Shown: positions 42,401 through 54,700 of the stretch, piece after piece
Numbering within the stretch: position 1 is the stretch's first letter
How the letters are laid out: each line of letters starts with the position of its first letter
Assembly (NCBI GenBank): GCA_947000775.1
Contig: CAMQGK010000110.1
Location: forward strand, 20,293,501 to 20,357,500
Reading direction: 5' to 3'
Source of the DNA: Pterois miles
Lineage: Eukaryota > Chordata > Actinopteri > Perciformes > Scorpaenidae
Length of the DNA: 64,000 bases
Position numbers and translations under genes: made by a program
The notes under the pieces: model-generated
What the model was told of the DNA's origin: nothing
The model's input: only the letters and a program-made list of their open reading frames with translations
Database searches by the model: none

Positions 42401-45400
42401 GCACTACATCGTGCATAAATTTCACACTCACAGTAAATACAGAGCACCACATAGTAACACCTTGTTTCTACATAGACACCGTGTGTTACTATTTAGTATG
42501 CCAGAAAAAGATTTAGTATGTCCCATTATAAATTACAATTATCAAATACATAATGCCAAAAATACCAGGATGTCCTACTATATTCGGTCACATTTGGAAA
42601 TGCAAGCCTGCATGCTTTTCTGGCTATTCTGACTCACAATCATCTGCACAAGACTCAGCTCACAGCTCAAGATGCAATGTTACGACGAAGTAGTATGTCC
42701 CAATTGTATGCATACTGCATGCAACAGTACGTACATTTTAAGGGCAGCTGCATATGTAATATAAGTAAGTATGTATGCAAGTCAACCGGATGTTCATTCA
42801 TTCCTGTGGGAACCTCTGTGATCTCTGGCTGATTGATCAGTGTAATACAGCTCTATTTATACTTTTTCTCCAAGGGAAAAATTTGACAGCACATTTAGCC
42901 GTTTTGTAGTATTTTGTTAAAAGATGTAGGCTATGAATCACACGCACACCTAGCATGCTACTAATGTTAGCTAATATGTCGGCAAAGTTTTCAGTTAGAA
43001 GTGTATAAATGTGACTAGAGCGGACGGCCTCTGCCATATCTGCGGCAGTGTTTCTATCCATCCATAAGGAGATGCATTTCCTTGTGTTGAATGCAGTAAA
43101 AGTAATCCTTATACTACACAGATTTAGGTACACAAAATAAAACTGTGTGGAAATGAGGCGTTATAGGGAGAGATTTCAGACACAGTACAAGTCATCAGCT
43201 CTTAATTTGATAGTGACATATTGTTGTTTAAAATGCAACGCTCCACTCCAGCATGACACGCTTATTAACACTAATCGTGCATGTTGAGCATTGCGGCCTT
43301 TTCATTACAGTCAACAAACTGTTCTCTTCGGCTCTTTGTTCATTAGTACTTTCATTAACATGCTAATGCCTTTCTGCAGACGCAGATCCACTGCACATTA
43401 AGATGACCTAATTGGCTGCGTGCAGTAAAGGGAAACGTTGGCTCGTGGAGTTGCGCTGTTGTAACTTTAATGCCTGACTCTGCTGGTTCCCAGCTCTGTC
43501 TGGCTACAACACAATCTCCTCTTATTTTCTTTGTTTCTGTGTCTCTGTGCACAAGGATGCAGCCCACAGTCAATTTCCATAATTGTAACGGAAAGTGGTT
43601 TGGCAGACTATTGCTAATGCACAAAAGGCATTTACTAGTTTTCCCCTTTTGCCAGTTGGTTCGTGAGCTCAGCGCTCCAGCCGGCTGATTGGGTTGCATA
43701 AATCATAGTCTGTCTGTTCACGCACAAAGATCTTTGACTTGTTTTCATTCCTATTCTGCAAAATCACTTGGATGAATATTTCTTTTTGAATATGAATGTG
43801 AACCTTAAAGATTGACTATTGATTTTCTGTTTCATGGATCATAAAATATGCTTTATGGAATGAAAGATGGATGATTCATAGATTAGGTTATTAGTCGTAG
43901 GTCTAATCAGTGCTTAGAAGGGGAACAGAGATTTGACTTGAATTATTCATCTCGACTGCAATAAAACTGGCCAGAAACAATAGAAGAAGGAATGAAATAT
44001 TACATCAATATCCTGGATACATGTGTGTATGTCCTTGAGGCTGGACTTAGATACAGCACAGCAGTGCTTCAAGCTAAATGCTAAACATGCTCACAGTGAC
44101 AATGTTAACATTAAGCAGGTGTAATATTTACCTTGTTTATCATCCTAGTTTAGTGTGTTAGCAACATTTGCTCATTAGAAATAAACACAATGTACAGCTG
44201 AGGCTGATGGGAATGTCATTATGTCATTATTGAAGCATTATGTTCTAGGGTTGTTTGTCCGTCTCTGCCTCTGGACCAGGCAAACGCAATATCTCCGTAA
44301 TCCCTGGAGGGATTTTTTTCCCCAAATTTGGCACAAACATTAGCTTGGACTCAAGGATGAACTGACTAGATTTTGGTGGTCAAAGGTGAAGGTCACTGTG
44401 ACCTCACGTTCGTCCCATTCTTGTGAAAGTGATACCTCATGAACACCTAGAGGGAATTTCATCACATCTGGCACAAACATCAGCTTGAACTCAACGATGA
44501 ACTTATTGGATTTTGGTGGTTCAAGATCACTGTGACCTTGCAAATAATGGTTTTGGCCATAACTTAAGAATTCAAATACTATTTATGACAATTTCACGCA
44601 AATGTTTAATAGGATAAAATAATGAAGTGATGACATTTTGGATAGACATGAATGTAAACTGCAATTTGACTGGTTGGCTGAAGCATATAACTGTAAGGCG
44701 ATGATTCTAGTTTTATTACCTGTGACCCTGAGCAAAGTAACTGGCTTAGAAAGTAGATATACTGTATGATGCAACCCAGATCCTCACACACCTTGTCTTG
44801 TGATCAATTTAGATCATAGATGACAGCCTAAACAACACCCATACTTCCTAATTTTGGCATTTTTTTTGCTAAAGAGCACCTCTGCTCTTTTCCCTGGTGG
44901 TTTTATCTCATTAAAGAATATTATTTTTAGTTAGTGGAGGTGTTCTGGTTGTATTTCAGCTGAGGTGGCTCACCGCGCCGTAACACAGTGTGTTTTGTCA
45001 TGTTAACGCGATCCTTATATCCCTCCAGGTGTCCACTGTGCCTCAGGAGAGACGGACTCTCAAGTCGACTGTTCCTGAGGGGGCAGAGCTACAGGCTGAA
45101 TGTCTGCTGGTCAGACAGGTAAGGACTGAGTGTGTGTGTGCGTGTGCCCACATGTTTCCTTTGTGTGCAGGTCTTAACTGAAGCTGCTGTGGTTGGGAAT
45201 GAGCAAGGTTTTGGTGGTTGGTGGTTAGATTTGTCAGTTTAGACTGCTCTTAATATAGGACATCCTGATACCGGTGGAGCAATTTCACCACATCTTTAAA
45301 ACAAACCAGATGTGTGTGTGTGTGCATATCTTAATGTGTATTTATTTACCAGTGTGTGTATGTGTGTGTGTGTGTGTTTGTAGGCTCGGGCTATCAGATA

Positions 45401-45510
45401 TAATTTCTCCACATGTCGATCTCTAATGAGCCCTGAGTAGACGGAAACTCCCCAGACAGTACTGTCACAGCCCACTGGAGAATAATGTGTGTGTCCGACT
45501 TTGTGTTTTG

Positions 45511-45561
<51 letters not shown>

Positions 45562-45724
45562 ATCCCATCTGAGTTTGATATTGTAGCTGATAATCTGTTT
45601 GGCCTGTTTATAATTTGTGACATTGTTAACAAAAGATCAAGATCTTTCTAAACAAATGGATTAAAGAAAACAGCAACGCAGCATTCAGCGAGCAGACGCA
45701 AGAGAGGATGTGAAACCGCCTTTG

Positions 45725-45792
<68 letters not shown>

Positions 45793-48700
45793 CTGATAAC
45801 TTACAGTGAGAGCACCCTACTATTTCAACCCCCGAGACAGACAAGAAATCTATTAAGATTTAAAGATATCTTTATTTGCAGATTACCTGGGGACAGAGTC
45901 TTAATTCAGTTCCTTTTTTATAATTTAGATTCTCTAATGATGAATCCCAGCCTGCACATCAGCAAGTAGGCCTCAGGAGAGACGACATCTGGCTGTACTT
46001 TCACTACAGTGTAGCTTTCTTCATTGTCTGCTGGCGTGCCAGCTACCCCAGGTCCCCCAGAGAGGCCATCATTTTATAAAGTTAGTATTTAATCATATTC
46101 AACTTAATCTCCTCCTCTCCTCCAGGCCTGTAAGTATTACAACTCTGAGCTAAATGTGGTCCAGTTCAAGTATGACGACTACGCTGGAGACTACCGCCTG
46201 CTGCCCAGGTAATACACTTATTACTCAATAACCCATCTACTGTGTCTGCTGTATGGGATTTAAAGGGATAGTTAAGCATTTTGGGAAACACACTTACTTG
46301 GGGAGAGTTTGATGACTATTTATTTAACCTTAACCTTAACCTTAACACTACTCAGCCCTCAGTTCTCCTGTTAATAAACTACCATAAACAGGCTGTTTTC
46401 ATACACTGTTCGTAGCTATCCTATGAAAAGTCAATACACTAATTTGTGTAGATCCCATAAAATCAAGTCATGTGTAATCCACATAACTGTAAACCAGAAA
46501 GTATAAAGAGCGACAAACGCAGCGTAGGCAGGAGGTCGGGAAGCATAGCCTATAGAGTTGGGCCCCCTCATGTTGTATTCAAGTCTTTGTGAGTGGTGTT
46601 TTTTGTGGTTGTATTCTATGCTTATATTTTGTTATGTGCAAAATGAAAGTTTTTAAAAAAAGGTCTTTGTAAGTGAAAAGTTTTTGGAAGCTCTGAGTTC
46701 ACGACTTGTGGCGTGTGTGTTGACATTGTGAGAAATGGTGGAGCCCATGGAAGTTAATTTATTGGTGCATAATAAGTTAATATTATACAGTATACTGTAA
46801 TTTTAGTCATATATTGTTTTTCTTGGTAATTTTATAATATGTCTGAGGAAAACTGATATTCTCAATGACCTCATGTTTCTCCTCTGTCATGCCTTTGCAT
46901 TTCCTGCGTTATGTTACCCACTTAGCCTGCTAAATTGTTAGCCTGTGGCTTCTCGACTCGGACAGTAATGTTACTATTGCTGTTGCTTAGCAACAGTGTT
47001 CTTTATGACTTAACCACTTGAATTCAACGCATGTCGTGTTCACGACCTCCCATCTCGTAAACTCGAGTTCACCATTTGAAGGCACCATTAGTCTATATAT
47101 TATGTTGCAACCTATGATGAGATGGATGTTTAAAAAATGTGGATTCAGATTTGTTTGACTTGACTTGACTGAAGTCGTGCTGGACTTTTTCCCCTCATGA
47201 ACAAATAGACCGAGAAGTAGCCCCGAACATCCAGGATAACCACAGTTTGTTACACTGAGGTGGGAGGACGTTAACAAGAACAAGATGGTGGCTGATGTTG
47301 AGTGAGGAAGAAGTCAGTGTGGACGACTCTAAAAAATGTTAACTTTCAGTGCTCCCTTGATCCCTTTTTTAAACGTCCCAGTCAGACACTCATACAGTTA
47401 GTCAGTCAGTCATTTATTTAAATCAGGCTGAGTTTTGTCAGCCCCAGTGAGACTGACCCGGAGCAGCCCTGCAGTTACTGCTCTCAACCACAGGAATGTC
47501 CCTCCTCTGTCCCATGGGTTGCCACTGTATTCTTTCAGTCTTTTCACATGACCTCTGAACTGCCATCCAGGGTGGATTTTACAGCGAGATGCAGCTTAAA
47601 CACAAGTTGGAGCACAATCATATCAACTTTAGATGTCTCTTTACAGCTGTGGAATTAAGCACAAACACTGGTATATTGTTTATGACGCTGACAAGCGAAC
47701 AACCATGAAGTGTTATGAGTTACAAGTTGAGGTGAAATACACCAGGGAAACCATACTACAATGGGATATCTACAGCTACTATACTGTATATGTGTGGTTG
47801 TCACCACTGTGATTGAGTGGAGCGTTTCTCATCCGTGCAGGCCAATATTAGCATTCCTCTGTCAGCGGCCAGCCCACAATCACCAGAAATCGCCTAAACT
47901 TAGTCCCTTTAAGAGATTTTTACGACTGTGACTTTTAGCGGAGGGTGGTTCCAGTGTTGCCCTCCTCACAGACTGCAGCCTAGCTGTCTGCAGCTCACAG
48001 CACACACACAAAGGCATATTATCCCATGGCTCGCACACAAAGACAGGTCAGCCTGTGGAATCAGTGGAGCAGGATTGAGCGAGGACTGCCTATTGTCAAC
48101 TCCTGACAGAGACCGATGGAGCAGAGTCAGCCACCCACACTCATTTACACCACTCAAACAGAGTGGATTAAATTCCTGAAATCATTTTTTCTTTCCATCA
48201 GTATATTTCATTATTCCACATTTATTCTTTCCCCGTTCCTTTATAGGAAACTGTACAAAGCGGAGAAGCTGCCGTCTCATTCTTTTGAGATTGACCATGA
48301 GGACATTGACAAGGACGAGGTCAGTAATGACCGTCTACTGACAAATGCTTTTAGATTGAATGCATTACATGCTGCATACATCCTGTTGAAATTAGTTTAC
48401 CACAGCCTTAAAGCTGTTAAAATATACTTTGCAAGAGCAGTTAGCTCATTACAGGTCAGTAGGACATTGTTTATGAACTGACAAATAGCCATCCTGAGAC
48501 AGAATGAGGCTTGGAAAGTCTCCTTTTCTCTATTGATCATCTGCTCCTCTGTGTCAGAGGGATGACTGGAAAGATAATGCATCCATAACTAACTGTATTT
48601 GTGTTTTACAGGATACCACCTCCCTGTCCTCGTCCAAAGGAGGAGGGGGAGGTGGTGGCAGTGGAGGAGGGATCGGTGTGTTTCGGTCAGGCTGGCTCTA

Positions 48701-51700
48701 CAAGGGGAACTTTAACAGCACCGTCAACAATAGCATCACTGTTCGGGTGAGGAAATGTCTGATGCTCTCCCTTTTCATGCTCAGATGTCCTTGCTCTCTG
48801 ACCTGCTAAAGCTGATTTGAACTTGAATTGTGACTCCTGTTGACATTTTTACCCAGGGGAAAGGGTGAAGTATGTTGCTATTTGTAGTTCGAGTGATATT
48901 TGGCAGGGATATCACTTTATTTTATGTTTTTGCATTGTTTTTAATTCATCACCTAAATCAGTGGCTCCCTGACACAGATAAGTTTGCTGCAGATTCCCTG
49001 GAACCCCTTCAAGGACCCCTGGGGGTCCCCTAATATGACCTTGTCCTTAGACCAGGTTAATGTGTTTATATTAAGGTATGTGTCTTCTATCCATCCAGTC
49101 ATTCAAGAGAAGATATTTTCAGCTCACCCAGTTGACCGATAATTCCTACATCATGAACTTCTATAAAGACGAAAAGATCTCCAAGGAACCCAAAGGGTGC
49201 ATCTTCCTTGACTCATGCACTGGTGTGGTACAGGTGGGTTTAAAGCATTCATATACAGTCTAAGTAAGAGCACAAACCAATATATACTACAGTATACTGC
49301 ATTGTACATATATTAATCCCTATAAACAGATTCTGCATTTACATGTAGAATCTGTGGGAAACAGGACCAGATTTTGGCATTTGAAGCAGTCTGGTTTGTA
49401 GTCCGATTAGTATTGACCAATCACGTTCAAGCAGGCTTTGGTTGAATGCAGGTAAACAGTCTGTTAGGATTTGGCAAAAGGAGGACCCAAATACGTACAG
49501 TCCAGAATCAGGAAGAAATTTATTACAAAAAAAAAAAAAAAACGTAAATGTTAATATTGCTGGTAATGGCTTGTGAGAAGAGGGACCTCTAGGTTGGTGG
49601 TGGAGAAACGGGCAGGTGGCGTGGCGCGAGATCCAAAGAACCTCCAAAGGATTAACACGGCATGGTGTGGTGACAAGCTACAAGGTAGTTGGCCTGAGAC
49701 ATGCGCTACCACAGTGGGTGACTGAATGATCTGGTGGAGAGTATGGACGGAATCCTAGAGTAGATATCCTGCAGAGGATGTGAATGACTGGTGATCGGTC
49801 TCAGGTGTGCCAGCCGCATACGCCCCGAGGCGGAGACCGGAGATCACGCCCACCTGCACAAGCACACAGATACAGAGAAACAGACAAAACGAGACAAAAC
49901 GAGAAACAAAAGGGCAGGGAAACGCTGGGGAGACTGGATCGGATTCTACTAACATAACAGTCTGTGTGGAGAGCAAAAGAGGCGGAACACATTGGCAGAA
50001 ATGAAATCTAGGATCCCACTAGCTATCGTCTGACTATAATTTATCTTTTTATTGGTTTAAAATTAGCTTGTAAACTGGCTGCTTGTGAAACGATCCAGTC
50101 AACACTTCGTCTCTCAACTCCAGTCTGAACATCGGAAGTTGCTAATCGGACTGTAAACAGTGACCAGCACACAGAAAAAAAAAGTCTCCTAGATATCCGC
50201 TGGCTACACCAGAAATATAGCCTTTAGCCCACAGAGGCCGATAGCTGATTGGTTCTGAGATTGTACATATATAGACTTAAATATATATTTAGAGTAATAT
50301 AGGAGGCTTTTCAGGCTTCCTTCCCTCCAAAACTACTGCACAAGACAAGAATGTGTTGGATGCAAAAAGCAGCAAAGAAAACACATCTAAACACTTAATT
50401 CCATTGCATCCAATTTTTATCTACTGGGTTCACAAAGACCTTCATCAGAGCATCCCTCTATACACAAGGATAACGTAAAAAAAGGTGACATTTAACTTTA
50501 ACCGAGCTGGTGTTATCTTTTATGAGGCCTTTTATAGATGCACCGCTGTAAAATGTGGCTCGTAGCACAATGACACTACATGCCCAGAACAAGATATTGT
50601 TGTGTTGCTTCTAAGGGATTGTTTCGGGAGATTTTTTTTTTTTTTTACTTACCCAGTGACTGACAACCTCATTGGGTTTGTCATTGTTATGTCTCTGCGT
50701 ACTGTTTAAAGACAGTTGTTCAGTTTAATTTACAGTAATTGCTGGATGTAGTATATGTGGGTTTTGGGAGTTGCAGCTTCCTCTCTCTTACGAGGACCAC
50801 AATGGAAATGAGCTTTTAAATTTATTGTGTTTTTATCCTCTGCAATTAAACTGTATGTGCATGCAGTCTTGCATTACCTTTATTATTGTCAAATAAATCC
50901 ATCTGTCTGTCAAAGGCTACAGTAGCACTCCTCCAGAGATGGATGGCAGATGTGCCAAACCGTCATTTGATTGTTATGTTTTTTTACCCATTAGACATCC
51001 AGACACTAAGCTAAGCAGCTACGTTTATAACTCAGCAGACAATATCTTCAAAAACATGCGTGTTTAAGAAAGAGTCACATTTTCCAAAAACAGAACCAAG
51101 CTCTGGTTTTGTTGTGCAACCACATTATGTTATCCATCCCTCCATTCATCCCCATACAGAATAACCGCCTGAGGAAACATGCCTTTGAGCTGAAGATGAA
51201 CGAGGTTACGTACTTCGTGCTGGCCGCGGAAAGCGAGCAGGACATGGAGGAGTGGATCAGCACGTTGACCCGCATCTTACAGATCAGTCCCCACGATGGC
51301 CCGGCTCCTGACCGCAAGAGTCTGGACCTCACCGACCATCGGCAGGGTGAGACCGGTTCTGTTTTAGTATTTAGTAATACACAATACGATGGATGTAGAG
51401 AGAGGGCACTGAAAAATAGATGGAAAGAGCAAAGGGGATGGAAGCATAAATGGTAATTTAGTGGCAAAAGGGGTATTTAAGGATTGGAAATTTTAGCATA
51501 ATTCCATCACATGTATAAATCATGGCGCCCTGAAGAGAGGAAGATTTTATACTCAGCAAAAATGTAACCTTCTCCTCTCTCTATATAACTAAATAATATC
51601 CACCATCTTGCCATGACCTTAATTGGGAATTTCAGCTGGGTTAGGGTCAATCCATAACATTACTATCATTAAATGAAGCCAGCCAGTGGCTCCCATGTTA

Positions 51701-54700
51701 TTAAGAACTTTACATGTGAGCATAATTCATAAAACTTGACCGTATGTGCCAGCTCTGTGAGAGCTCAGACACGGGACCACGGCCTGTAACATGACACACA
51801 CCGACAGAGAGCATCAAGAGTTGGCCTGGTGAAAAGTGGTGGAATGATGTAATAGCCACCGCCGTCATGGCTCTGCGGTCTGTGAGCATGCCTCTAAATC
51901 AGGCCGCGAGCGTGTGGCGACCTACCATTAATGAGCCAGTTGGTTCAGCATGGCCTTTGGGAAGAACTGCTCCAAGCACATGGCAGTTAGATTTCTGCAG
52001 AAGCCCGCCTGCCTTATTACCCGTAAATACCACAAATGGGGTCATATTTTATTCTGAGATGGATATATGTCCACCGACTCTGGTTGGTGTGTATTTAGTG
52101 TACTGCTGAACCTATTTTAGAAAATGATATATGGCTTTTAACCTTTTGGGAAAATGGACTGCTCAGATAAACATTCCCATCCACTCAGTGTTGGCGGTCA
52201 TCACTCATAAACAGAAGAGTGTGTTTGTTCTCCCTCCAGATGTGTTCGACCTGTCGTTGAGTGACTGCTGTTTACAGGAGAATGAAGATACGACTACAGA
52301 GAACGGCATCAATCCAGAGCTAGCAAAGGTCGACTCTTCTCTTTCAAATCATAATAATATACCTCGGCTGCTACAGCCTGCAGTCACCACTATTATCAAT
52401 AACTGTACATGCATGCAGAGCACAGCCGTCAGGGTCTATTTAAAGGTACCATTTGGAGGTTTTGACCATTAGTGGTGCTATGGAGCCATGTTTAGCATGA
52501 GGAGGCACACAAGAGATACACCTTCCTGCCATCATTAATACTTGGACAAAAGTTAATTAAACTTAGTTATTTTATTGTGAACAAACATTGAAATGATTTA
52601 TTTTGTCATTAGTTTGTATTACATTGTGATTACATTAGTAAAATATTTAATAACAGTTTATTGCACACATTTTAATATTTTATACACTACATTAAATGTT
52701 TGTTAATGATTACCAAATGAGTTGGAAGCCTTTAATACATTTTTTCTGTAAAACATCTATGAACATTATATAGCTAGAAAGACCAATGAAGAATTATTAA
52801 TCACTGACAAAGTATTAACTATCTATCTAAATAATAGGGATGGGAACGGTTTGGGTAAAAATTTGAACCGTTCAGTTTTCTAGTCACGGTTCAGGTCGTG
52901 TATGCATCGATCGGTTCTTTTGAAATAGGTTATGAGGCCGATTGTGTATTTTTTTTCATCACGTTTATTGTCACAGTAGAAATCAAGGCCAATGGAAGGA
53001 GGCTGGGGTTTAACTGTGGTCGTGTGTTGTAACTGATTCAGTTTCGCGGAGGGCAGACCAGATTTTACTCCGCATGTCTTTCTACCACCGCCACTATGTT
53101 CACACTACCACAGTTATTAGCTCGCCATAGCACGTTAACTCAGCGGCTAACAGCGATCGGTAAACATACGTAAGCTATTAAGACTTGTGAATGATCCAGA
53201 CCGTGATATGAACCGAACCGTGAATTTAATGAACCATCCCCAGATGCTTTATAAACTTATTATGAAGCTTTGACAAAGTGCTGCAAATATCTAGTCGATC
53301 TATCTACAGTATGTCATGGTTTTACAAACAAATTCTTAAAGGTTTAAAAATCATTTGGTAACCATTAACAAAAACTTATTAGTGTATATAATGTGTGCAA
53401 CAATAAACTGTTGCAATAACAGAAATTATGGATTACAAATTATCAGTAAACATTATTAATTACCATTTAATTGATTGTTACCAGGAAAATGACTGTTAAC
53501 TTGAATTAAATTAACCAATCAATTTACCATTTATTAATAATCAACATGGATGGAAACAATGCTGATATCCAGATATTCAAAAAGTTGTTTTTTTAATTAT
53601 TTTATGAAGGAGTCTGTCATTTATGTTTTTATAGGCCTCAAGGATACACGCAATGCATTTTATGGAGAAGCACTGAACATAAACATTACTGCCCTTAAAA
53701 ACTCTACAGGTTACCTCTAAATCCCAGAAAAACCCTTGCTGTTTTTATTGGTATCATAATTCCTAATAAGTTGTTTATTATTTACACCAGGTCGCTCTTT
53801 GACTGTCTCTTAATGTCTCTTCCCTAACAGTATATCTCTGAGACAGATGAAGGAATTCGCTCTGCCAGGAGAGAAGAGAGGTTGAATCTGTTCTCGCTGG
53901 ACCCTGATACTCCTGTATGTGTTCATTGTTTTTGTATTTTTCTATTTCATACAGTGTTTTACCTTTACACAACTTACCCAGCTTGTACAACGTCCTCATG
54001 AGTACATTTCTATTCATTCTCAACGATTATTCCAGCTTGGTAAACTATAATCAAGTAAAGCAACTTGTATTTCACCAACCACAGGTTCTGAGGAGTCCGC
54101 GGGCCGAACATCCGTCAGTTGAGAACGCATCGGTGCGTCCGTTTGAGGAGAAACTGGGCAGAAGGTTCATGATAACCTGCCGATCGCTCAACCTCATGCT
54201 GCAGGGCTGCATCAATGAGAGTGAAACTGGACCGGTCACTAATGTGAGGATTAGAAACATACAGTTATTAAAACATGCTTCAGAATTGACTTCTGCATTA
54301 CCATGTCTCTGTGAAATCAATGAGGAAGCATGTCTAGTTTGCTTAGTGAAGCTCTGATAGTTACATACAGTATAGGTATATGAAAGAACTGGGACTGACT
54401 GAGTTGAATCTGCTCCACTAGATTGAACCCTTCTTCGTGTCGCTGGCTCTGCTGGACGTACGAGAAGGGAGGAAGGTGTCCGCAGACTTCCACGTAGACC
54501 TCAACCATGAAGCTGTGCGTCAGATGCTCGGGGGCTGCTGTAATGGGAATGGGAATGGGGTTGCTGGAGTCGGAGGTCAGGAAAACGGCCTGAGCTCTCC
54601 TGCTGAGAAGAAGCCAGGAGACTGTAGCCTCAGCCTGGACCTGGAGCACTGGCTGTGCTTTCCCAAACAGGTACGAGGATGTTACTGCTGCAGCATGTTT

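Larger units (their letters stand above)
45119..46125. other. Intron 3, rich in (TG)n
   Basis: Contains TG tracts at 45359-45381, 45512-45559 and 45729-45788. No other feature recognised. Confidence 0.6.

Noticed and set aside
45966..45984. GCCTCAGGAGAGACG also found in exon 3 (45037-45051)
   Set aside because: The match is 15 bases only and the flanks do not continue it, so it is not a duplicated exon.
46322..46346. Telomere-like hexamers
   Set aside because: The unit is AACCTT, not the vertebrate AACCCT, and only three copies are present.
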